Source of the DNA: Lysobacterales bacterium
GTDB taxonomy: Bacteria > Pseudomonadota > Gammaproteobacteria > Xanthomonadales > SZUA-38
Direction: 5' to 3'
Length of the DNA stretch: 48,408 nucleotides
NCBI GenBank assembly: GCA_030065125.1
Contig: JASJDM010000042.1
Location: 1 to 48,408, forward strand
The notes under the pieces: generated by a model
What the model was told of the DNA's origin: nothing
Seen by the model: only the letters and a program-made list of their open reading frames with translations
Databases searched by the model: none
Shown here: piece by piece, positions 32,313-40,280 of the stretch
Layout: the number at the start of each line of letters is the position of its first letter
Position numbering within the stretch: position 1 is the stretch's first letter
Program-made: the position numbers and the translations under genes

Positions 32313-33464
32313 ATGGGCAGGGTCGTGACGCAGCAATTGTCTCCTTTTACCGTTGGCATCGAGGAAGAATACCTGTTGGTGGACCTGGAGACGCGCGACC
32401 TTGCGCCGGATCCACCGGCGGAGTTGTTTGAGCGCTGCCACGCCCTGCGCGGTGACGGGCAGGTCGACCGTGAACTGCTGCGGCCTCAAATCGAGATTGG
32501 CACTGCGGTATGCGAGAACATCGGCCAGGCCCGGGATGAGCTGCAACGCCTGCGCGGCATGATTCGGGAGGTATCAGCGGAATATGGGCTGGCGCCCATC
32601 GCTGCGTCCACCCATCCCTTCGCGGACTGGCACGTGCAGCGCCATACGCGGAAGGAACGCTACGACATCCTCCACCGGGACATGGCAGGGGCAGCGCGAC
32701 GCCTGCTGATCTGCGGGATGCACCAGCACATGGGTGTGGCGGACAACGAGATGCGGATCCGGCTGCTGAACCAGTTCACCTACTTTCTCCCTCACATGCT
32801 GGCACTGAGCTGCTCATCGCCGTTTTGGATCGGTGAGGACATGGGGCTCAAAAGCTACCGGCTCACAGTGTTCGACAGCCTGGTCCGGGCGCGACTGCCG
32901 GAACGTTTCTCAAGTTTTGGGGAGTACGAGCGCGACGTCGAGATCATGTGCAAGGGCGGACTGATGGAGGATCCCACCAAGATCTGGTGGGACATGCGTC
33001 CCAGCTACCGCTATCCCACGCTGGAAATGCGCATCACGGACATATGCACCAATCTGGAGCACGCGATCAGCGTGGGTGCATTGAGCGTGAGTATCCTGCG
33101 CATGCTTGAGCGCCTGACGCGCAGCAACCGCAGCTGGCAGGTCTTCCCACACATGCTGGTCTACGAGAACCGCTGGCGGGCCATGCGCTACAGCTTTGAC
33201 GAGGGGATGCTCGATTTCAGCAGGGCGGAGGTCCGGCCCTTTATTGACGTGCTGAATGAGATGATCGACCTGGTGGCCGAGGATGCCGACGCCCTGGGCT
33301 GCCGGGAAGAAGTCGAGCGCAGCCGCCTGATCCTCGAGCACGGCACCAGTGCTCATCGCCAGCTCGCACTCTATAACCTGGCCCTGGGCACCGGAAAAGA
33401 CTCACAAGAGGCGCTGCGAGACGTTGTGGACTGGCTGGTAGAGGAAACAGCGAAAGGAACCTGA
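32313..33464 (+). CDS. ybdK: YbdK-family carboxylate-amine ligase (glutamate-cysteine ligase type 2)
   Basis: 383 residues, close to E. coli YbdK (372). The N-terminal block FTVGIEEEYLLVDLETRDL carries the acidic metal-binding residues of the family. Other blocks are DRELLRPQIEIGT, STHPFADWHVQ, LLICGMHQHMGV and PTLEMRITDICT. These ATP-grasp-unrelated ligases join an amine to a carboxylate through an acyl phosphate; weak glutamate-cysteine ligase activity is described for YbdK, but the in vivo substrate is unknown. It lies just beyond the tRNA, outside the island, and converges on the FHA gene. The ATG at 32313 is chosen as the first in frame before the conserved block. Confidence 0.92.
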   Translation: MGRVVTQQLSPFTVGIEEEYLLVDLETRDLAPDPPAELFERCHALRGDGQVDRELLRPQIEIGTAVCENIGQARDELQRLRGMIREVSAEYGLAPIAASTHPFADWHVQRHTRKERYDILHRDMAGAARRLLICGMHQHMGVADNEMRIRLLNQFTYFLPHMLALSCSSPFWIGEDMGLKSYRLTVFDSLVRARLPERFSSFGEYERDVEIMCKGGLMEDPTKIWWDMRPSYRYPTLEMRITDICTNLEHAISVGALSVSILRMLERLTRSNRSWQVFPHMLVYENRWRAMRYSFDEGMLDFSRAEVRPFIDVLNEMIDLVAEDADALGCREEVERSRLILEHGTSAHRQLALYNLALGTGKDSQEALRDVVDWLVEETAKGT

Positions 33465-33510
33465 GACAGACGACAACGCGATGTCCGTGGAAAGATGACG
33501 GTTCGGCCGG

Positions 33511-33954
33511 TCAGGCGGGTGCGTAATCTTCCGAATCAGCCGGGTCGGCGGTGATGATTTCCATGCGGCGGGTGGCGGCGTTGTCGAGCCCACCGTGAAG
33601 CAGGCGCCACTCCTCGTCGCCGAAGCGCAGGGTGTCGGTGTTGTTGATGGGCACGGGCTCGCGGACGATGTGGCCGTTGAGGTAGGTGCCGTTGGTGCTG
33701 TGGCGGTCCACCAGGAACAGGAAACCCGAAGCCGTTGATGGCTTGAGCTCAGCGTGGATGCGGGAAACCCGGTGGGATGCCGGCTGGATCTGGCATTCGA
33801 TGCCGCGTCCGATCAGGAACGGGAACTGGTCGACGGGGATACGGAGGCTATCCCCATCGGCCCGTTCCAGGTACCACCCGGGGGCGTCCCTGCCCGATTC
33901 TCTGCCGGAATTCCGGCCGAGTTCCATGTTTGAGTACCCGCCTTGCTGATCCAT
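33511..33954 (-). CDS. FHA-domain protein
   Basis: 147 residues and cytoplasmic, with no membrane segment. An FHA domain fills about 38-125 with the phosphothreonine-binding residues in place: FLIGRGIEC, HRVSRIHAEL and the loop STNGTYLNG. The N-terminal 25 residues are Gly/Arg/Ser-rich and the C-terminus is acidic; neither contains the TQ motif used for kinase control. FHA proteins read phospho-Thr on partner proteins. No Ser/Thr kinase is encoded nearby in this window. It diverges from the diguanylate cyclase gene. Confidence 0.9.
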   Translation of the reverse strand: MDQQGGYSNMELGRNSGRESGRDAPGWYLERADGDSLRIPVDQFPFLIGRGIECQIQPASHRVSRIHAELKPSTASGFLFLVDRHSTNGTYLNGHIVREPVPINNTDTLRFGDEEWRLLHGGLDNAATRRMEIITADPADSEDYAPA

Positions 33955-34126
33955 AGCAATCGATCCCTGTTTCTAGTTTTTATTGTTCCAACAGGCGGCC
34001 GGCGGGGAAACCGTCGATAACATTCGTTTGCACGCCTGTAACAGTCGTTAAAGATCGTCATTTCCTAACATTTGTTTAGCCCGGAGCCGCTAAAGAACCC
34101 GCCGGGACTGGCCGATCAGATGACTT

Positions 34127-36139
34127 GTGAGCAGTCAGTTCCCCACTACCGACCTTGTCACCGAGTTTGTACCAGCCTGGCTGTCCGGGCTGGCCAGCGC
34201 GGGTATTGCCATGTTTGTGCTGCTCGGCGCACTGGCGGCGTTGCTGCTGTTGTTCGGCAACTCGACACCTGCCCGAAGGCTCAGAACCCTGACGCCGAGC
34301 CTGCGGGGACGGGTCGCGGTCGGGTTCATCCTGGTGGCCACCCTGCCGCTGATTTCCCTGGGTATTGTCCTGACGGAGCGGGACGCCCACGGCCAGCTGG
34401 AGTACATCGCCACCAACCTGCGCGGTGAAGCCGCGGACCTGTCCCAGGAAATCGCCCACCTGCTGGACAAGAACCTGGGCAGCATGGTCAGCCTCGCGTC
34501 CCACATCGAGTCCCGCGGGGATAAAAGCAAGGAGTCGCTGAACCTGTGGTTGCGCGCCCAGCACAGCACCAACCCCGATTTCCTGACCATGCTGGCGGCG
34601 AACCGGGATGGCCAGATCGTAGTCGCCACGGGCCGCATCGATGGCTCCATCAAGAGTTTCCCCAACGTGATCGACGGGATATCGGACCGGGAGTACTTCC
34701 GTCGCCCCATGGCCACCGGGCTGCCCTACGTGTCCGACGTGTTTCGCGGTCGGGGCCTGGGAAATGACATTATCGTGGCCATCAGCGCGCCGGTCACCCG
34801 CCAGGACGGGGAACTGTGGGGCATCGTGGAAGGCTCACTGGACCTGGGCCTGCTGGCCGCCATGGATCAACGCAGCCGGGACAACAGCAGCCTGGTGGTG
34901 CTGGATGAGAGCGACCGGGTCATCTATGCCAGCCCGGATGCCGCCCTGGAAGTGCTGAGGCCGTTGACCGGCCATGCCCTGCTGGCCGGAACCCGTGGAC
35001 TGTCCACCGGCACGCCGTATTCCTACCTGCCTGACCAGCCCGGTGCCACACGCCACATTGCCGTGCACCAGCGGGTGGATAACGGCTGGCAGCTGTTCAT
35101 GATGGCGCCAGTGGATGCGGTGGAGGCGACAGTGCTGAATGAGCTTGCCGTGACGGCGGCTTGGCTGGCCGGGGCGATTATCGTGGCCATCTGGCTGGCC
35201 CTGGCGTTTGCCAACAGCGTGGCGCGGCCGTTGAAGCGACTGGAACAGTCCCTGGACCTGGTCAACGTGGACTCTGGCGCTCACCTGCCCAAGGTCAGCG
35301 AAACAGCACCCAGGGAAGTCCAGCTGGTCTACCAGAAAATCGGGGCGGCTCTGTCATCCCTGCAGAACAAGAACGAACGGCTGTTCAAATCCCTCAGCCA
35401 GACCGAGAAACTGCGGGGCAAGCTGGCCGAGATACTCTCCTCCCGGGACCAGGAGATCAAGCGCCAGACCCAGCAGCTGCGGGAAACCAATATGGCGCTG
35501 GAGCTGCTGAACCGGACCGATTCCCTGACCGGGCTGGCCAATCGCCAGGGATTCAACGAGTTCATGACCCAGGTGTGGGGTGTGGCCACCCGGGAGCAGC
35601 AGCCGGTGTCGGTCATCTGTCTGGATATCGACTTCTTCAAATCCTACAACGACCGCTATGGCCATCCCGCCGGTGACCGGGCGCTGCGCAAGGTTGCCGG
35701 TGCCATCAATGACGCCGCCAGCCGGCCACTGGACCATGTGGCCCGTAACGGCGGCGAAGAATTCGTGGCCGTCCTCGGCGACACCCCACTGGACTCTGCT
35801 CTGCAGGTGGCGGAAAAAATGCGTGACGGCGTGGCCAACCTGCACATTCCCCATGAAGGCTCCAAGGTCGAGAACATTGTCACCATCAGTATCGGGGTGG
35901 CGACGATGATCCCGGGGCGGGACGACCGCTCAACGGAACTGCTGGAAATCGGCGACCGGGCGCTGTACGCCGCCAAGGACGGCGGCCGCAATCAGGTGGT
36001 GTACCAGAACGAGGGCCGGCATTTCGTGTACCAGCCGGCCGCCCAGTTCAATCGTGACGCGGCCAGGGAACTGACCGAAATGCGCAACGGGAGTCGTAAG
36101 ACCGATCCGAAGATTGTTCGGTTTCATGCGCCGGAGTAG
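34127..36139 (+). CDS. Membrane diguanylate cyclase with Cache sensor, HAMP and GGEEF domain
   Basis: 670 residues with a GTG start. Membrane helices at about 19-43 and 62-83 precede a periplasmic Cache-type sensor (about 85-340, including ISDREYFRRPMATGLPYVSD and GDISAPVTR-like strands). A third helix (about 348-368) is followed by HAMP and a coiled coil (KLRGKLAEILSSRDQEIKRQ). The GGDEF domain starts at NRTDSLTGLANRQGF. The active-site motif is GGEEF (542-546), and an inhibitory RPLD I-site lies five residues upstream. The protein should therefore make c-di-GMP and be inhibited by the product. The first, extra membrane helix ahead of the usual pair is unusual. Confidence 0.93.
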   Translation: MSSQFPTTDLVTEFVPAWLSGLASAGIAMFVLLGALAALLLLFGNSTPARRLRTLTPSLRGRVAVGFILVATLPLISLGIVLTERDAHGQLEYIATNLRGEAADLSQEIAHLLDKNLGSMVSLASHIESRGDKSKESLNLWLRAQHSTNPDFLTMLAANRDGQIVVATGRIDGSIKSFPNVIDGISDREYFRRPMATGLPYVSDVFRGRGLGNDIIVAISAPVTRQDGELWGIVEGSLDLGLLAAMDQRSRDNSSLVVLDESDRVIYASPDAALEVLRPLTGHALLAGTRGLSTGTPYSYLPDQPGATRHIAVHQRVDNGWQLFMMAPVDAVEATVLNELAVTAAWLAGAIIVAIWLALAFANSVARPLKRLEQSLDLVNVDSGAHLPKVSETAPREVQLVYQKIGAALSSLQNKNERLFKSLSQTEKLRGKLAEILSSRDQEIKRQTQQLRETNMALELLNRTDSLTGLANRQGFNEFMTQVWGVATREQQPVSVICLDIDFFKSYNDRYGHPAGDRALRKVAGAINDAASRPLDHVARNGGEEFVAVLGDTPLDSALQVAEKMRDGVANLHIPHEGSKVENIVTISIGVATMIPGRDDRSTELLEIGDRALYAAKDGGRNQVVYQNEGRHFVYQPAAQFNRDAARELTEMRNGSRKTDPKIVRFHAPE

Positions 36140-36208
36140 GTGTTTCCAGATGACCTGCGCCCACCGGGCGCAATCATTTGAACGTCATCCTGAAGTTGAG
36201 ACGACCTG

Positions 36209-36466
36209 CGCCCAGCGGGCGTACACCTTTTTTGACGTCATCCTGAACTCGATTCAGGATCCATCTGAGACTGGTATCGGTAAAACCTTGGATCCAGGCA
36301 GTGGTTTGATCGGAGACTTCGATCATTCACGCAGGCGGCGGAAGGGGTCACTGACGATGGCTGTGCTCCGGAGCTGTGCGGCCGTCGACGAAGGCAACTT
36401 CGGGAATTCAGATGGATCCTGAATCGAGTTCAGGATGACGTTAAAAGGTGTGCGCCCGTTGGGCGC
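36209..36466. mobile_element. MITE-like element, copy 1
   Basis: A core of about 203 bp (36237-36439) is bounded by inverted repeats starting GTCATCCTGAACTCGATTCA. With the outer GCGCCCxxCGGGCG segments the inverted arms reach about 60 bp each. The inside encodes nothing. Each end is itself a small hairpin (TCCTGAA...TTCAGGA), like a REP unit. A partial end copy lies at about 36184-36200. The same core recurs in opposite orientation at 43248-43448. The gene-free stretch 36140-36580 is essentially this element plus its degraded flank. Confidence 0.75.
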
Positions 36467-36580
36467 ACGGGCGGTAGAGCTGGGAGGTCAGTAAGCCGGC
36501 TGGGAGCCAGATGAGGTGAAACGAGGGCGTGAGTCAGCGGGATTTCAGGGTTACGGCCGTGCCGTGCCGATTCCAAAAAC

Positions 36581-37939
36581 TTACCGAAAACACGCAATAG
36601 GCCGCTGGGACACGGAGGGGTTGGAGGCCACTACGCGTTCCCAGGGTGCGGTTTTGGTTTCGTCTCGCCGGTAGTCCAGCCAGAACACCAGGGCTTCCTC
36701 GGTGCGCCGGGTCATCTGGGCGTCGAAGCCCAGGGCCAGCAGCGCGGACTGGCGCCGCAGGGCGTTGGCCTCCTCCCGGAACAGCCCCAGGGAAACCGTG
36801 TTTTCCCGGTCTCCGGCCGTGACCACGTAGTAATCCTTGAGTCCCGCCAGGGACAGGTCCCGGGCCAGGTTCAGCGCTTCTTCCCGGGTACTCACCGCCT
36901 GCAGGTAGACCCAGAACCCGCGATCGATGGTCTGCACTTCCTGGCGCTGGCGGCTCTGGGCCACGAACGGCGCCATGGCGTTGAAAGCGCGCAACAGGTC
37001 GGTCTGGGTCTGGAAAGGCCCAAGGGCGAAACAGCCGGTGCCGCCGCCCAGGTCGCCGCCGGAAACCAGCAGCTGTTCTTCCCGCTCGCGGATCAGCTGC
37101 AGTTCTGGAACGCCGGGATCTGCCACGGGCAGCTGGACGCTGGCGGACTGCCGGGGCTTCTGGGACAGGGACCAGGCGTAAAAGCCCAGGTTGCCGGCCA
37201 GCAGCACAAAAAACACCACCCGGATCGAAAACAGCCAGTTAAATGACCGCCGGACAGGTTCCGAATCTTTCTCCAGTGGACCTGCCCCGGGCGCGATTGG
37301 GTCGATCTCATCCTCATCAGGCGCGTTGCCATCGGTACCGTCGAGTTCGGCGCCATCGTCGATCTCATCGGAGAGGTCCCCCGTTGGCGAATCAGGCGAA
37401 GTCAGGATCAGGGAAGAATCTTCCGGTTCGAAGTAAAACCCGGAGTAGGATCGGTACTCCGGCTCCGTCACCCACTGCTGCTTTGAGTCGTCGGAATTGG
37501 AATCGTCTTCCGGCACCATTTCAGCATCGGACCCGGATTCAGAAGAAAAGTGGTCTTCCCACTCCTTCTCACCAAACCACTTTTCCCAGGAGTCTTCGGA
37601 TTTTGAGTCCTCTACGGGCGCCATTCCAGCATCGGACCCGGATTCAGACGGCTCATGGTCTTCCGGCTCGTTCTCACCAAACAGCAGCCCAGAGCCCTCA
37701 GGTTTCGAATCGTCAACTGGCGCCGTTCCAGCATTGGGGCCGGATGCAGACGAATCGTGGTCTTCCCATTCCCTCTCACCAAACCGCTTTTGCCAGGAGT
37801 CTTGGGGTTTTGAGTCGTCGCCCGGCGCCATTCCAGCATCGGACCCGGATTCAGATGAATCGTGGTCTTCCGGCTCTCCCTCACCAAACAGCTTTTTTTG
37901 CCCGGAGCCCTCGGATTTTGAATCGTCTACTGGCTCCAA
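36581..37939 (-). CDS. SPOR-domain membrane protein with an acidic repeat array
   Basis: 452 residues. The start is a TTG inside the end of coaX with GGGGG upstream. Residues 1-140 are four acidic repeats of about 35 residues, alternating two types: LFGExEPEDH and WxKxFGExEWEDH, each ending SxSGSDAG. Then come another acidic stretch, a single membrane helix (about 237-257, VVFFVLLAGNLGFYAW) and, outside the membrane, a SPOR-like domain (about 298-385: CFALGPFQTQTDLLRAFNAM, GFWVYLQAVSTREEALNLARDL, YYVVTAGDRENTVSLGLF). SPOR domains bind denuded peptidoglycan at the septum. The acidic array would be cytoplasmic. It ends the plsY-birA-coaX operon and overlaps coaX by 13 bp. Confidence 0.85.
   Translation of the reverse strand: MEPVDDSKSEGSGQKKLFGEGEPEDHDSSESGSDAGMAPGDDSKPQDSWQKRFGEREWEDHDSSASGPNAGTAPVDDSKPEGSGLLFGENEPEDHEPSESGSDAGMAPVEDSKSEDSWEKWFGEKEWEDHFSSESGSDAEMVPEDDSNSDDSKQQWVTEPEYRSYSGFYFEPEDSSLILTSPDSPTGDLSDEIDDGAELDGTDGNAPDEDEIDPIAPGAGPLEKDSEPVRRSFNWLFSIRVVFFVLLAGNLGFYAWSLSQKPRQSASVQLPVADPGVPELQLIREREEQLLVSGGDLGGGTGCFALGPFQTQTDLLRAFNAMAPFVAQSRQRQEVQTIDRGFWVYLQAVSTREEALNLARDLSLAGLKDYYVVTAGDRENTVSLGLFREEANALRRQSALLALGFDAQMTRRTEEALVFWLDYRRDETKTAPWERVVASNPSVSQRPIACFR
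37520..37939 (-). repeat. Intragenic tandem repeats, four units of about 105 bp
   Basis: Four units encode the acidic N-terminus of the SPOR protein. Units 1 and 3 resemble each other more than they resemble 2 and 4, so a two-unit block of about 210 bp was probably duplicated. Unit lengths of 36, 35, 34 and 35 codons keep the frame. Confidence 0.75.
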
Positions 37940-38643
37940 TGCAGCAACCCCCGAAGTACCAGGTCAGGCACCAACCGCCCGCGCTCGCCCAGCACCGGCA
38001 TGACCGCCTCGGCGGCACCTCCGGTGACAAATATGGCGTCGGATTTTTCTTCCAGCAGCGACATCATGCGAAGCATAGATCCATCCACCGCCGCTTGCAC
38101 CCCTGCCGCCACACATTCCTGGGTATTGCGACCCCAGGCATCCTGCATGCTCCGCCCGTCGGGGCTAACCCGGGCAGTTCCGGCTGCCAGGCTGCGGGAC
38201 ATCAGTTCCACTCCCGGGAGTATCCAGCCGCCAAGGTGGCGACCCTCCGGATCAACGCGGTCCACGGTGATGGCGGTGCCGGAGTCCACCACGCAAAACG
38301 CGCCCTCGGTCAGTTCCGCGGCGCCCAGCATGGCCATCCATCGGTCGACACCCATGCTCGACGGGTCGGCGTAGGCGTTGACCAGGCCGTGACAGGTTTT
38401 TTCGACCCGGGCGAACCGGGCCTCCATGTCGTACGCGTTGCGGCACCAGTCCAGCAGCACGTCCTCCACTTCTGTATCCGCCACTACCGAACACAGCACC
38501 TGGTCGGCGCGTCGTTCAGCCCCGAGCCGGTCCAGTGCTGCGGCCATGCCGTCCCGGCCAACCGCCGTTTGGGGTGACAGGCCACCGTCGTCGGCCCAGG
38601 CCCATTTCACCCGCGAATTGCCCACGTCCAGCAGCAGCTTCAT
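37927..38643 (-). CDS. coaX: Type III pantothenate kinase
   Basis: 238 residues. The ATP-binding loop is LLDVGNSRVKWAW at the N-terminus. Other CoaX blocks are SMGVDRWMAMLGAAEL, FCVVDSGTAITVD, GGWILPGVELMSRSLAAGTARV and VTGGAAEAVMPVL. Reaction: pantothenate plus ATP to 4'-phosphopantothenate, the first step of coenzyme A synthesis; CoaX enzymes need a monovalent cation and are not feedback inhibited by CoA. It overlaps birA by 4 bp (ATGA) and the SPOR gene by 13 bp. The birA-coaX pairing is common in gammaproteobacteria that lack CoaA. The later CoA enzyme coaD is also in this window. Confidence 0.95.
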   Translation of the reverse strand: MKLLLDVGNSRVKWAWADDGGLSPQTAVGRDGMAAALDRLGAERRADQVLCSVVADTEVEDVLLDWCRNAYDMEARFARVEKTCHGLVNAYADPSSMGVDRWMAMLGAAELTEGAFCVVDSGTAITVDRVDPEGRHLGGWILPGVELMSRSLAAGTARVSPDGRSMQDAWGRNTQECVAAGVQAAVDGSMLRMMSLLEEKSDAIFVTGGAAEAVMPVLGERGRLVPDLVLRGLLHWSQ

Positions 38644-39617
38644 ACAGACCGCACCTTGACCTCACCACCCGAAATCCGGGACAGGCCGTCAGCCGTAGCC
38701 ACCAGGAAGGTACCGTCCTCATCCACGCCGGCTGCCGTACCCAGCACTGCGCCCTCACCCAGCTCCACCCGCACCTCGCGTCCCAGCAGGGCATCAGCCT
38801 GGCGCCACTCCTCCAGGAACGGGGTCAGACCCTCGTGGCTGAAACGGCCCAGCGCCGCCACCACGTGGTGCACCACGCGACCGGCCAGTTGGTTGCGGGA
38901 AGGAACGGCCGGGTCGGAGCCTCCGCGGGTCAGGCGGTTCAGGTCGACCCACGGCTGGTCCACAGCCGCCATGAGATCACTGTCCACCCGCCAGTTCATG
39001 CCGACACCAAATACGGCCCAGGGACCGTCAGCTTCCAGCTCCACCAGCATGCCGGCCAGCTTTCCTTTGTCACACAGCAGGTCATTGGGCCATTTCAGCA
39101 TGATCCCGCCATAGCCCAGCTCCGTCAGCGCCCGGCGAACGGCCACCCCCAGGACCAGGCTGGCGCCGTTGAAATGCTCCAGGTCGCGGGATCGAAACGG
39201 CCAGGCCACCGACAGGCACAACCCGCTGCCGTAGGGGGCGGTCCAGCTGCGGCCGCGGCGGCCGCGGCCCGCGGTCTGGTACTCAGCCAGCAGTACCCGG
39301 GCGGCAGTGTCGGGGATGCCACGCCGGCGAAGCTCGGAGTTGGTTGAATCGATGGCACCAACAACTTCCAGGCTCTCGATCTGGAGCCGGCTGTCCGGCC
39401 CAAGCTCTGCCTGTACCTGCCCAGTGCTCAGCAATTCCAGGGGCTGCTCGAGCCTGGCCGGATCGGCCGATTCAAAACCGATCCCCCACTCTTCCAAGAC
39501 GGCCATGGCCGACGCGAGTTCATTGGGCGGACACTCCAGGGATCGGGCCAGATCGGATTGGGCCCGGGGCTCACCGCTGGCAAGCAACCGGGCCAGGGCA
39601 TCAGCCAGGCGATTCAT
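38640..39617 (-). CDS. birA: Biotin-protein ligase / biotin operon repressor
   Basis: 325 residues, the two-function length. An N-terminal winged helix-turn-helix (about 1-65, including QSDLARSLECPPNELASAMAVLEEWGIG) precedes the ligase core. Core motifs are DSTNSELRRRG, the biotinyl-AMP loop GRGRRGRSW (117-125), LKWPNDLL and KLAGMLVELEADG, with an SH3-like C-terminal domain. It attaches biotin to acetyl-CoA carboxylase BCCP and, with its DNA-binding domain, should repress biotin genes. It overlaps both plsY and coaX by 4 bp. Confidence 0.95.
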   Translation of the reverse strand: MNRLADALARLLASGEPRAQSDLARSLECPPNELASAMAVLEEWGIGFESADPARLEQPLELLSTGQVQAELGPDSRLQIESLEVVGAIDSTNSELRRRGIPDTAARVLLAEYQTAGRGRRGRSWTAPYGSGLCLSVAWPFRSRDLEHFNGASLVLGVAVRRALTELGYGGIMLKWPNDLLCDKGKLAGMLVELEADGPWAVFGVGMNWRVDSDLMAAVDQPWVDLNRLTRGGSDPAVPSRNQLAGRVVHHVVAALGRFSHEGLTPFLEEWRQADALLGREVRVELGEGAVLGTAAGVDEDGTFLVATADGLSRISGGEVKVRSV

Positions 39618-40237
39618 TTGAACCAGTTCACCACCCGCACCCGTTCAAAGCGGTGCTCGGTACCGTCGCGCAAGCGGGTGATGTTGACACGGTGAGCGTA
39701 GACGATAACTGCGGCCGCCAGCGCACAGAACACCACCAGCTCCGTCGCCGGTTTGATCAACCAGACCAGCGCCACCGAGGATACGGCCGCCAGGATGCTG
39801 CCCAGGCCCACGTAGCCGGTCACCACCACGGTCAGCAGCAGGATAGCGATGGCCCCGGCCACCGCCAGGGGCGCCAGTACCAGCATGACGCCGGCAAAAG
39901 TGGCCACGCCTTTGCCGCCCCGGAAGCCGAAGTAAACCGGGTACATGTGCCCAACAATGGCGGCCAGGCCGCAGGCACCCTGGAGGGTCAGCATGGAGAC
40001 CGGGCCGTGTCCCCAGGCCGGAGCAATCAGCCCGGCTGCCAATGCGCCCTTGCCAATGTCGATGACGACAACTGCCAGGGCGAAGGCGACACCCTGGGAA
40101 CGCAGTGCGTTGGTACCGCCGGCGTTGCCGCTGCCGGACTGGCGAATGTCCACGTGGCGCAGTTTACCCAGCACCAGGGAACCGGAGATCGATCCCACCA
40201 GGTAGGCTGCGATGACCTTGGCCAGTACCATCAACAT
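39614..40237 (-). CDS. plsY: Acyl-phosphate:glycerol-3-phosphate acyltransferase
   Basis: 207 residues from the ATG at 40237; an ATG two codons later has slightly better ribosome-site spacing. Five or six membrane helices carry the PlsY motifs: YLVGSISGSLVLGK, SGSGNAGGTNALR and GFRGGKGVATFAG. Reaction: an acyl group is moved from acyl-phosphate to sn-glycerol 3-phosphate, giving lysophosphatidic acid at the inner membrane. The upstream neighbour on the same strand, 43 bp away, is a DhaL-DegV fusion that could make acyl-phosphate from free fatty acid. The stop overlaps the birA start. Confidence 0.95.
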   Translation of the reverse strand: MLMVLAKVIAAYLVGSISGSLVLGKLRHVDIRQSGSGNAGGTNALRSQGVAFALAVVVIDIGKGALAAGLIAPAWGHGPVSMLTLQGACGLAAIVGHMYPVYFGFRGGKGVATFAGVMLVLAPLAVAGAIAILLLTVVVTGYVGLGSILAAVSSVALVWLIKPATELVVFCALAAAVIVYAHRVNITRLRDGTEHRFERVRVVNWFK

Positions 40238-40280
40238 AGCCTGGCCCGCATTCTCCAGCGAAACTCGTGCAACATACGGG

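Noticed and set aside
37520..37939. CRISPR-like regular repeats
   Set aside because: The period is about 105 bp, in frame within a gene, with no unique spacers; they encode protein repeats. No CRISPR array is visible anywhere in the window.
37243..38577. Open frame of about 440 codons on the plus strand opposite the SPOR and coaX genes
   Set aside because: The encoded protein is Pro/Arg/His-rich with no family features; the minus strand holds coaX with all its motifs.
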